In this document: piece by piece, positions 31,137-41,479 of the stretch | How the letters are laid out: every line of letters begins with the position of its first letter | How positions within the stretch are numbered: the stretch's first letter is position 1 | Source: Cryptomeria japonica | Lineage: Eukaryota; Streptophyta; Pinopsida; Cupressales; Cupressaceae | DNA length: 64,000 nt | Reading direction: 5' to 3' | Assembly: GCF_030272615.1 (NCBI RefSeq) | Contig: NC_081406.1 | Coordinates: 241,615,718-241,679,717 of the forward strand | The notes under the pieces: model-generated | Seen by the model: only the letters and a program-made list of their open reading frames with translations | Told to the model about the DNA's origin: nothing | The model's database searches: none | Translations under genes and position numbers: made by a program

Positions 31137-31656
31137 TGTAGGAAGCAGGGGAATAAAAACCAAAACAGAGTGTTGAAAAAACAGAACACTAAAACAGAGT
31201 ATTGAAAAAACAAAACAGAGCATATATGTTATTAAATAGAATAGAGCATGTAGATGATGCATGTTACAGCATACAAAATACTTTTATTGATTGAAAAATA
31301 ACAGATACACACAGAATTCTACAGAGTTCTTTAAAGTTCTGAGATCGCTGATAAAAACCGAAGTACCTCCGAGATTTATACACCAACATATAGGAATTAC
31401 CCAACATATATTTATATGCAGTATCGCCTATAGACGACGAATAGACGACGAACAAAGGCAATTTAGGAAACTTGCAATACAAAACAAGTAAAACAATAAC
31501 GAAGATCTGATTTTATGTGAAAAATCAGATCTTACAGCAGAGTAAGATAAGTAAAATCAGATACAATCCATTGTCAGTCTTCATTGGCGGTAGGAGATTG
31601 AAGACAAAACAGAGCGTACCCTTTTCCTATTGCAGACAAATCAGATTGCATCTACA
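31137..31656 (-). repeat. 5' LTR of the outer Copia, 520 bp
   Basis: On the minus strand it begins TGTAGATGCAATCTG and ends CTTCCTACA, with TGTAG/CTACA inverted ends. It contains an AATAAAAG-type polyadenylation stretch near 31275-31290. No second copy is in the window because the 3' end is truncated, so the left boundary rests on the inverted ends. Confidence 0.65.
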
Positions 31657-32690
31657 GGAGATTGTCTTCTTCTGTCGGTGACTAAGGCAGTCTTTAGCAT
31701 ACAAAAAGGGGAGAAATTATTTGTTTATTCCAACATGTTGCTGATGCCTAATTGGAAGCCGAAATACCTCCAAGGGACACAATATGGAGAGTCATATCTC
31801 TTAAATTTTCTGGCAATCAATATAATAAGTTAACCGAAGTATAAGAATCAAATAACAAAAGCAGTAATCCAGATTAATTTCTACAAACAAAATACAAGAT
31901 TTCAGTTAGCGAATTTGCGAAAAAAACATTTAACCAATTGGGACTGGATCTAGCACAAAGAAAAAACCAAATATTAATACAAATAGATGAACTGCTATAC
32001 CAATTCTCTTCAGTCAAAATTGTCCGAACCGAATGTCAACATTATTGCAAGGCAAAGGCTCTTTGTTTCAATAAAAATGGCATAATTCTTCCGCAGAAAC
32101 CCTAATTTTTTTTTTCTTTCTTACTCTTCCATTGCCCGTGCAATTATAATGTCTCTGCAATAAAAATGGCATAATTTTTCCCCGCATGAGCCCTAAATAA
32201 TTTTTTTCGCTGCTTACTCTTTAATTCCAGGTGCAAGTGGGATTCAACCTTGGCTTGATAGCAAGGTTTGTATATTCTAAACATGGCCCAGGATTGCAAA
32301 TCTCTGTCTTCTCTGTAAATTTTGTACAATGTATGATAACTCTTGGGAAAAAGAGAGATTTGTCATGATATTTCCGAGAACACAGTAGTTTACAAACATA
32401 ATGGCCACGTATCCTCTGTATCTGTATAGTCTGCACCAGCTTCTGCAATGTCACACATTCCAAAAAATGTAAGATTAGGTTTCCACGCCTTCTCTTGCCT
32501 GCGGGTCAACTGTTCCTATCGACCTGCTCTCCTCTGCAATTTAATAAGCATCTTCAAGGATTTAATATAATTCTTGTTTCACGTCAAGGCAGCCATATCG
32601 CTCAAATAATTTGAGCAAATAAGAAGACAAAATTCTTTTATTAAGTTATTAATACATTTTGGTTAACCCTCGCCGATAGTTTTGTGAAAG
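31657..32690. other. Unassigned sequence between the Copia LTR and the array
   Basis: No family was recognised. A local duplication, CAATAAAAATGGCATAAT, occurs at about 32068 and 32159, each followed by CCCTAA-type text. ORFs 32144-32329 and 32221-32463 (minus) overlap in different frames and have no recognisable features. Confidence 0.3.
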
Positions 32691-33368
32691 GCAGGATCTA
32701 TTAATAATAGAAAACATCTTTAATCGTAATGTAAAATCTTCTTTTATTCTTGAATTATTGGACCACACTAGAAGAGACAAGAAGTCTACGTTCAAACAAC
32801 GACGGAACTAGCCTATCAGGGTCTTCCACATCCAGGTAAGGCGTTGGTAGAAAAACTTTCCCCATTGAATTTTCCATGGAACACATTTAAGATCTCTGTT
32901 AACATGAAGTAGAAGAATTCACATTTTTTGAATCATAAATATCTTTTTCATTGTCTAAACAAACTTGAGGAAAACACACTTCATTGTGTTCAATTGCTTT
33001 CCATACAAAGACATCGAAATAAAGCCTGCTTCTAGCTACATTACCATGAATCTCCATCTCCTTGCAACAAGCTACCAAATTGTATTTCTTTCGAACTTTC
33101 TAAAACTTTTTCGACATACCATTTTCTGTAAATCTTGTAGTCATTCCATTCAATGAGATATCATTTTTTTAATATGTTGCTGTTTCAAAAAGATCGCAAG
33201 CTTTGTTTTTGTGCATTTTTCCTCACGCGGCGCATGGGAGCACTTTTCTTCTTCATTAAAGCTCTAATTTCCATGTGGCCAGAGATAAATGGCAAAGTTT
33301 GTGGAATTTGGACATTGCCTAATACGAGATTTCGTCACGACATTTTATTAATCATTTCAAATGCTATG
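32691..33368 (+). repeat. Array unit, right part (including ORF remnant copy 5)
   Basis: The array text resumes with AATAATAGAAAACATCTTT and contains TTGTCTAAACAAACTTGAGG (32952) and TTTCGTCACGACATTTTATT (33329). The minus strand at 32700-32900 carries a broken fifth copy of the array ORF (KVFLPTPYLDVEDPD, then stops). It is interrupted at 33368 by the solo LTR. Confidence 0.6.
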
Positions 33369-34349
33369 TGTGGATGATTGATGCTATTCATGCAGCTTCG
33401 AGCTTAGTCACGCCACTGTTTTTGGCTTCCACCGTCAAACACAAAGTCATTGCCATACATCGCTAAACTGCTAGTTCAACCGTTTTCTCCTAGTTCTAAG
33501 GGCATGTTCCCATGCGGCTGCTTAGCTTATTTTGGCTAGTAGTCTCAATATTTTTAGGGATTATTTGTGAAGCAGCTGATCCCATGAATATTTATCTTTG
33601 CTGCTTATTTTTAAGCAAAACATCTTAAATTTGTATTAATAGCATTAATACTAATTTGTGCACTTAAAATCTAGAAAAAAAAAGAAATAAAATCTTTAAA
33701 AAGAGGGAAAGAAAATTGTGGAGCCATGTGGCATTTTTGTTGATAAGCAACCACTGCTTATTTCAGCCTCCCCTTTTGTTCCATAGCTTATTTCTAATTC
33801 CTAAACAATAGTTGCTCCACCAAAATAGGGAAAGATTCTCAATTATCCCTTTTTTGACAATTTTAAAGTTGCATGGGAACACTAACTGCTTAAATTTAAG
33901 CAGAAAATAGAGTTAAGCAGCCGCATGGGAACATGATGTAAATTCGACTCAATAATGCATGTCTATGCAAGTTATTTTGTTTCGGAAACTTAATCTAGTT
34001 TTCAACGTATAATCTGTTTTTAAGATAGAAATATAACTAACTCTTTCTTCTGAATAATGCATGTTGTGCATGCTCTTTTAGGATCTTTCGAATTTTGTTT
34101 TTGGAAGCACAACAAAACCATTTATTTAATAGCTTTGTAATTTCTGAGCATTCTGCAACAAAGAATCTCTTCTTGTAAAATAGGGGTCTGCATTAAAAAC
34201 AGAGTATTGTTTATTTCTGAGATTAATTGTGTTTGGTTGTAATTGTTTTTACCTCTGCTATATTTATTTTTGTTATTGTTTCTTGCTCTGTTACTATATT
34301 TTCTTGATCAACTAGCTATAAGAACAGTGGGGTCGCTTTAGATTCTACA
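33369..34349. mobile_element. Solo LTR with TSD CTATG, carrying a MITE
   Basis: The insertion starts TGTGGATGATTG and ends GATTCTACA, with CTATG on both sides (33364-33368 and 34350-34354). Removing it rejoins array text, CTATG followed by TGCATTCTCTATAGGCC, matching 20055-20085 and 23540-23560, so the boundaries are supported by paralogues. Without the MITE it is about 540 bp, a normal LTR length. The polarity is unclear. Confidence 0.65.
33500..33938. mobile_element. Tourist/PIF-Harbinger-like MITE, TSD TAA
   Basis: The left end GGGCATGTTCCCATGCGGC and the right end are inverted repeats (22 of the first 25 bp agree, through GGCTGCTTA). TAA flanks both sides (33497-33499 and 33939-33941). 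It is 439 bp, non-coding, with internal GCTTA and TAAGC words. TAA duplication and GGGC terminus fit the Tourist class. Confidence 0.8.
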
Positions 34350-34354
34350 CTATG

Positions 34355-34905
34355 TGCATTCTCTATAGGCCGTGGTTTTGGTTTTTTGAGAGACCTTGCC
34401 CAACCGTTCACTTTCCGTGTGTTTGTCTTTTCTGCCACATTGGTTTTAATACTTCTGTCCAGCTGCCCACGTGCTGAGAAATGACATTCTTCTCGTGAAA
34501 ATTTGTTAAGGAGTTTGCAATTTTGAAGAATTTGGATGTGTATCAACTAGTTGCATTTGCTTGAAAATTCCTAAAACCTTTTCAACAAGCCATTATTGTT
34601 CATAACCTGCCATCATTTAATTTCGTGAGATCAATGCCATTAAAGTGCTCTATCGATTAGCTTACCTGGGCTTCCACGTTTTGCATGTTAGCACTGGCAA
34701 CTCAGTAACAGAGTCCATATTCATATATGACCCACAGGCACCAAGAAAACACGTGTGCGCAACCATCATAGGCTTTTAACTCACATCTTAATAATATGGT
34801 TTAGGACAATAGCCATGAAAATCACCATGCACGCCTAGTGATAAGGGCTAGTCACATGATTGAAAGAGGTACGTCGGCATAATCGTGCTAGTCACATGAA
34901 CATAA
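34355..34905 (+). repeat. Array unit, end
   Basis: The array text continues after the solo LTR with ACCTTGCCCAACCGTTCAC (34392), CATTATTGTTCATAAC (34590) and CACCATGCACGCCTAGTG (34823), and fades after about 34905 without a new foldback. Confidence 0.6.
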
Positions 34906-36300
34906 ACAACGCTTTACAATGTTACACTATGGTTCAGAGCGCTTGATTGATTCAAATATTTACAGAACATCTATGTCAAATATGATTTGTGAAAATAACG
35001 ATATGATTCTATTTCATTTATTGGAGTTCTCTTTAAGGGGCTGTTATTAAATATGGTGTGGGTCAGTTTGTGGATCGAGCAATCACTGTATTAGATGAGG
35101 CTGCATTGGATTGAACTTTCATTCATTACATTTGCTCGAAAGTTTCTTGAATCTTTCAAGCAAACCCATTATGTGCATAGCTTGCAACCGTGGTAGCCAT
35201 GTGATCACATTCTTTTTTAGCATTTCTTTTTGACGCTTAAGTTGTGTCTACACTTCCACATTTTGCGTGTATGTCTGCCTAGGAAACAACAACTGCCACA
35301 TCTGAAAAATGTCTTTAACCTTTGCGCTTAATGAGAATATCAGTAACATTGAAGTTAGGTATAATAACTAACTAATGAATGTATCAGTGTTTCAGACAAC
35401 TTGATAAAATTGCCGATGTATTAACTTTTCCATGCCTAAGAATACATCTGTGTTTTGTTGTAGTTTTCAAAGTTGGTTAATTTTTCGATAGTGATCTTGA
35501 CCGTTAATGAAAACTAGCTTTTTCTCATTCGGTGATTTTCAAAAATGGGTAAACTTGTCGATAGATCGATGGTGTTTGAATTGCGAATAAAACTAACCAA
35601 TGACTTTCCCTATTTCGGTGACCTTCATAATTTCGGCAATTTGTCCAAGCACATGAACTTGGCGATAACAAAACCAAACAATCAATTCGCTAGTTTAGCC
35701 AACCATCTCCTTTGATAATATATAGTGTGTTTAGCCTTATTCTGGCCACCGATTCTTCAAGGTTAAAATTTATTAATATGAGAATGGAGCTAATGTATGA
35801 CTTTGTTGTGGATGTTATTTCAAAATTTCTCAATAAGCCCATCATAATCAAAACTCAAAAGTAAAACTAGTTTCATGTAGGTTGAATAATTTTTTTGATT
35901 TGATCATTTCTACAATTTTGATTAGTCAATAGGTTTCCAATATGAAGCATGATAAATCTTTGACCTACCACAAACTTGGAGTTTTGACGTCATCAACCTG
36001 TTATAATTAATTGGACTTCAATATTTGACTCATGATAAGGCTCACAAATAATGGTCTAGAAGCAGTTGAAACACATATCAAATTGGCGCGGTAGCGAGTA
36101 TAATGCAAAGTTTGAAAATTACCCCAATGTAGAATGAGGATAATAACTTGCTCTAACTGGGGATAAGGACCATGAGGGACGCAGCAGGAACCCAAAATTT
36201 TTGTAAGTGATTAGTGAACTAAGCATTGGGCAATAGAGTCATGTAAAAAGAGAGGAGATACTATAAAAAACAACTATAGAAATAGGACAAAACCAAAATC
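34906..36300. other. AT-rich stretch, nothing recognised
   Basis: No repeat terminus, protein motif or RNA gene could be supported. Short ORFs (for example 36007-36195 minus) have no features. The phrase around 35500-35660, with repeated GGTGA and TCGGTGA words, resembles unannotated intergenic DNA. Confidence 0.3.
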
Positions 36301-37951
36301 TAATGAACACAACAAAAATTCGTTCTTAAAATATGTACATGGTAGATATCCCTACTTTAGGCGGCTCTAAAATGATCATACAAAGCCATTAAGAAGATGA
36401 GAAAAATAGGAACCTGTGTGAAAATGAGGAGTGCATTCGTGTAGCACCTGTGACCTCAATAGGTTGACCAAATTGGCATACATGAGATGAGAAAGATCTT
36501 TCACCAATGAACCAAATAATCATTTCTCATCATAAATTTGTGAGCCCTCTTGAATCAAACTAGTACCACTTTTTGCATTGTTGGTTACAACTAGGTTTCC
36601 TGCCAATCATATCAATATGCTTTGTCCGAAGATCTTTATGATAGTTTGGATTGCAATAAAACAAGCCATGAATTGAACATCCTGCATACAGGTTGTGATG
36701 AAAAGGAACTTGTATTGATGCAAGTATTTAATGTGATTTTCTAATACGTTCTTCCAATAACATAAGGTCATCTTTTTTTAGAATATTCTCTTCCTCTATT
36801 CTTATAAGAATATCATAAAATTCATTCTCCATAGGATATGAAAGCGAAAAGGAAGAAAAGACATTTGTACATTGGGAATCATCTGTAGAAAATTGGAAAA
36901 ATTCATACTTGGGTTGCATGCATGATAATGAGTGTGTGCTTGATGAGTCATTCCCCTCTTGGAGTTGGTCTTCAACTTCTATATCAATTGCACCACTAAA
37001 TAAAATCTCATCAATATCTTTAAAGACCTCCACTTTTGAAGGAGAAGAAGATATCAACAGAGTTCACTTGTGGTTACTTCTCCATCAGGCATAGGAATAC
37101 AAAGGTTGTCCACTAGATGTCATAGGTCTAATTTCATCGACAAATCTTTCCTCTTTAGTGATTGGTGATGGATGAATGGGAATATCTTCTCCACATGGAA
37201 AATGATCATCAAAAGCATTGAGACACCAACTAGGAATAAACACTACATGAGATAAATCCTGATGGATCTATCCTTCCTCAATGTTGGGCTACATGCATTT
37301 CAATAAAATATTTGATGCATTTTATTTTAACTCCTTATTATAGGTGGATGGAAGATTTGTTGTTTTCTATCACAATCTCCATAATCCTCATGACATGCTA
37401 AAGGACAATCCTCTTTTTCTATCTTTCTCACTCCCTTTTGATCTTTCTCTTGACTTGCACTATTATGATCAAATATAACTTCATCTTGTTCGACCCGTGC
37501 ATGTCATGATGGATCATTTTTAATACTTGGATTCCAATACTTCTCATCAAAACTGTGTCCATCTCAAAGAAAATATTTCTTTCGCTTATCTTTTTGTTCA
37601 ATCTCTTTCAATGTTTGAAGCAAAGAAGGATGCACTTTGTTAAGAGCAAGTTACCTATTGACATTGAATCTTTTTAAAAACTTGATTTGTTTAGAATCAT
37701 TGAGAATTTGATTTTGCTGAGCAACATGCGTAGAAGATAGATATCTATTGTTGGCTATCATTGATTTTAAATCTTCTTCACCTTCAAATGTTAACAAAGA
37801 TTGTTGATCATGAGCAAGAAATAGGTTCCCTTTTCTATCTCTCTTTAATTTTTTGCAAAGCTTGGAGTAGAGAAGGATTAATTTTATTAGGATCATGTTG
37901 CTTTCCACCAAAGAAACTCTTCAAGACGTTGACTTCTTCAAGATCAAAGTT
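36300..37951 (-). pseudogene. Unrecognised coding remnant, part 2
   Basis: The minus strand reads as decayed coding sequence. Pieces include HPSLLQTLKEIEQKDKR (about 37610), INPSLLQALQKIKERQKR (about 37855), HFPCGEDIPIHPSPITKEER (about 37170), and an acidic frame at 36728-37057 with VEVFKDIDEILFSG and NEFYDILIRIEEENIL. Stops and shifts are frequent. The part upstream in gene order lies at 39016-39240, beyond a small TIR insertion. It may belong to an unrecognised retrotransposon or host gene; I cannot assign a family. Confidence 0.4.
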
Positions 37952-39015
37952 GAAAAACTCGGACTTGCCACAGACTCGACAACCCAAAAATTTGGATTCA
38001 GACTCAGACTCGAAAAAAACTCAGGAAAGGACTTGGCAAAAAAATATACCATAGTTTTACAAAAAAAACAAAAAGAAATTAATGCATTTAGAGAACATAA
38101 GAGTCATAATTGAAACATTACACATGTCATATGATCTCCAAACACTCAATATTTGAAATTTCATCATTCATGCTGATAGTTTCAAACTTTAAAATGTTTA
38201 ACAACAACATAAGTTTATAAATGTTTACAAAATTACATATAATTATATGTCCAAATGTGAAAAACGACATTGGACAAACTAGAGAAAAGACTACATCTTC
38301 CTCTTTCTAGCTCTAGCGAAAACTAGGGGAGAGATAGAACTAGAGGGTCTAATTCTAGGAGTCAAATGTGGCTTCTCCTACTCACCAAAATTACGTTGTG
38401 GGTAACACCACTTGTTGGGGTTTGAGGGTGAGAGAGAGGGGTAGAGAGATAGGTCTAGATCTTGGGGGAGAGAGAGGAGAGAGTGAGATAAAGAGTGGTA
38501 GAAAGCGAGGATAGTGGAAGACTGATAGGGAGGAATATATGTCTAAAATTCGGGGCACATAAAGTGAGTGAGATAGGGAGAGCGAGAGAATGCTAATAGG
38601 AGCCTACTGATTACTGAAATTTGACTAAGTTAAAAAATTTAAAAGATCTTCTAAAACCTACAATTTGCAATATAACTCCTAAAGATCTGAAACAACTCTC
38701 AAACATCCTGCCAATATATACAAATAAAGTATTAGACATATACTTAAATTTTATATTTCATGTATATAATTTGATGAAGAGAATCACATTGACATAAAAA
38801 AAAATTTAGATAATTTTTTGACATATTATCTCTTTTGCTGGGAGTGTTTATGTGGGTCACGAGTCTTGACTTAAGACTCACTCGATTCCTTGGCACAGAC
38901 TCACGAGTCTTGTGCCACAACTCGTCTGGACTCGGCTCACGAGTCCTTGATGAGTCAACTCGACCCGCCAAACTAATCGCGAGTCTTGGTGAGTCCAACG
39001 AGTCTTCCAACTTTT
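37952..39015. mobile_element. Small non-autonomous TIR element with ACTCG-rich ends
   Basis: The left end (GTTGAAAAACTCGGACTTG...CAGACTCG) and the complement of the right end (GTTGGAAGACTCGTTGGACT...AGACTCGCG) are imperfect inverted repeats. The right 150 bp (38855-39005) are packed with ACTCG and GAGTC words, and the left end has several more (37950-38010). The middle includes a GA-rich stretch (38420-38600). It splits a coding remnant (36300-37951 and 39016-39240). The target duplication was not resolved. The ORFs at 38744-39074 fall on the ACTCG repeats and are not genes. Confidence 0.5.
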
Positions 39016-39259
39016 CTTTTCATCATCTTTGGTCGTTGTTGATTTGGGTAAATGATAATAAGGAAAAAAGCTAGTCTACTTTCCATTCTTTTCTTCAATG
39101 TCTTGCAACACTTGACATAAGGAAGGGTGCATCTTATCAAAAGTAAACCACATGGGACCATAGAAGGTCTTCAAGAATTAAATTTGTATGGGCTCATTAG
39201 GAACCTACTTGTTTCGATATGATCAATACTCATCATCACTTTCACTATAAATTTTTAAC
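39016..39259 (-). pseudogene. Unrecognised coding remnant, part 1
   Basis: On the minus strand one frame reads GPMWFTFDKMHPSLCQVLQ followed by DIEEKNGK. This is a diverged repeat of the two peptides in 37600-37900 (pattern NK-HPSLLQ-L--I--K-KR). Three such repeats suggest one protein with internal repeats, cut in two by the element at 37952-39015. Confidence 0.4.
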
Positions 39260-40214
39260 TTGATTCCTTTGTACCAAACCATTGTTTTGAATTTAATATT
39301 TCAGACTGAGTCTCCAACCTTCACTTTGAAGAAGGCACGCTGTAATTTCCAAGGAACAAAACACATCGGTATTTCAAAACTCAAGGAGAGTCCCCAAAAA
39401 TTTGTTGGGAAACATATTTTTCATAGTGAATGTTTCTTTGAAACTGTCTTTGTTCACCAGAAGAGTAGTGATAATTGTGCCAACAGTTGCAGAGATTGTG
39501 TTGAAGTCGCAATCTTCCTCTGCGTTTGAGAGGGGCATCTCCCTAATATGATTGGGTTTTCTGGGATTTTTGTGTACTTTTAATGTGAAAATACATAAAG
39601 GAGAGAAGACTAAACTAAAGAAAGGTGATATTAGAAACCTCAACAGTAGACAAATGAATACCAATTGATATTTGACAATGGATGACATATTACAATGGGG
39701 TTTTTACCACAAAATAAGTTATCTTATGATGATGGGTTATCTTGGGCATTAGGCATCATCATTTTTTTATTTTTCAACTTGCAAAAGAGAAACTCAACTT
39801 TGGAAAATGCATGAATTTATGCTTGAAAATATTACAAAATTTGCCAGATAAATCTCTAAGCTTGAAAAAATGAAGATTATTACATAACTTTCATCTAGAT
39901 GAATGTTTTATTGTGAAACCTTGCCACATTGTATATGATGATTCTATAAATATCCTTGTCAAACAATTCAACTCCAAATTTAATAAAATTCTCACGTTGA
40001 TTATTTTCGTAAATCGCTTGACAAATAGTTGAACTTTTAAAATCTCCCAATGCAAAAATTGTATTTTGACATTAGAAAGCTGCCAAATTTGGTAAAATTT
40101 ACTAGGAACATTCCCATTAAAGGATTATATACCATCTATTGGGGATGTTGAGATTTAATAATTTTTTAATAAATCTTTATGGGTTGGATAGTTATTTCAA
40201 GGATTTTAATTGAT
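39260..40214 (+). repeat. Partial array unit joined to R-family sequence
   Basis: 39400-39715 matches the array block GAATGTTTC...GTTTGAGAGGGGC...AAAGAAAGGTG, followed from about 39720 by text similar to 12470-12940 of family R (TTATCTTGGGCATT, CTTTCATCTAGATGAATG, TATACCATCTATTG). This junction shows that R and the array units belong to one larger repeat family with variable ends. Confidence 0.5.
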
Positions 40215-40670
40215 ACAATAAATGATTATGTTCTAAAATGACAAGAAATTTTTTAATTAGAAGATGATTGAGCACCTTTTTGTTTAGGAGATACTCAACA
40301 CATGGGTTTTAGTGCAAAATTTTAAATCTTGACAAATTCAAAAGTGGGGCGAACAAGATCTCACATTTTGGAATTTAGGCATCGAAACTTAAAACATGGT
40401 CTAGGGTCTAAGGGTTCAAGATATAGATTTCTCGGGCTAGGGTCTATGGTGCAAAGTTAGTGTTCTAGGAGTCCAATATTTGTTGTGTAGGGCCCATTAT
40501 GTTATTTTCAAGATCTATAGTCTTGGGTCGTATGGTTCAAGTTATAGCTTCCCTAGTCTAAGATCTAAGGTGTAAGATCATTGGTCTAAGAGTCCAGTGT
40601 CCTTAGTATATGGTTCAATAACTTAAGTTTAGGATCTGTGGCCTTCAATATAAGTTGTAAGGGCTATGGT
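40215..40670. repeat. Foldback element copy 5, left part
   Basis: The left arm (GATACTCAACACATGGG at about 40290) and the central near-repeats run up to AGGGCTATGGT, then the hAT element begins. The foldback resumes at 53612 with GCTATGGTCAATGTTTTAGG and completes its right arm by about 53800. Confidence 0.7.
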
Positions 40671-41100
40671 CAGAGGTTACTTTACTGGCGAATATTCGCC
40701 AATGGCGAATTTTTCACATCAACGACCTGGGAAATGGCGAATATTTTGTACCGATTGGGGGTGGCCATGTCGCTAGAACATTATCAATTTCTGTCAAATT
40801 CATGGTCCAATCGCCATATGTTTTATGTAATTAAATGTTTCTATGCGAGGATTTCGCCAATACAATATATGGTTGACACACGGTAATTTAATTTTTTCAC
40901 CTACACTCTCTGAGGCTGCCTTAATAGATGAATATTTGTTAGCTAGGAGGACCCAATTCGCTCGACATTTTACCGAAACGTGTCTCCATTCACCACAACT
41001 TTTGCCAACTATATTGTATTTGCCAATTATTTGGACAACCCATAATCGCCTCAAAAATTACATAAGTCGTGTTATAGAATTCGCCATAGAAGGATTGGTA
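40671..41100. repeat. Left TIR and subterminal motif cluster of the hAT
   Basis: GGCGAAT or its complement ATTCGCC stands at 40687, 40694, 40704, 40736 and 41079, with one-base variants at 40809, 40852, 40956 and 41044. The first two form the palindrome GGCGAATATTCGCC. hAT transposases usually bind short motifs repeated near the ends, so these are likely binding sites. Confidence 0.65.
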
Positions 41101-41479
41101 TAAATACATACAAAGAACAGATCTATCTCTACACAATCTGGTGGGTTCTAGGCTTTGAATTCTGATTAATAGCGAAGTTTCATACTAAGAAAAATCATTT
41201 TTGTTGATTGCATTAGCGACTGTTAGTGACCTAAAGGTGAGCGATCATATTTTTGAAGTGTTATAATATTATTCTGAATTTATCTATATTTGTTTGCACT
41301 GTTGAGTTCATTTTTATTCAGTGGCGACGCGTTAGTGCCAAGTGGTCAACCGGGACATTCAGACCTCAGACATCTAGATTGTAGGTCATAGGTCCAATGA
41401 AAGATATATTATACTTTATAGTCTATTATTGCTTCTTCAATAAATTGATATTTTTTTAGCATCCTTTATTTCGTTGGAG

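Larger units (their letters stand above)
24746..31656 (-). mobile_element. Degenerate Copia retrotransposon, 3'-truncated
   Basis: Reading on the minus strand the order is 5' LTR (31656-31137), primer binding site, short leader, gag start codon, gag, protease region, integrase and reverse transcriptase, the normal Copia order. It ends inside the region after the RT catalytic core at about 24746, so RNase H and the 3' LTR are missing. A 2,952-bp LTR element is inserted just before the gag start codon (28107-31058). The Copia is broken by many frameshifts and stops, a 98-bp duplication and internal deletions. Confidence 0.85.

Noticed and set aside
38744-39074. ORFs with repeated DSR and TRE-like text
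   Set aside because: They run across the ACTCG/GAGTC terminal repeats of the small TIR element and reflect repeat composition.
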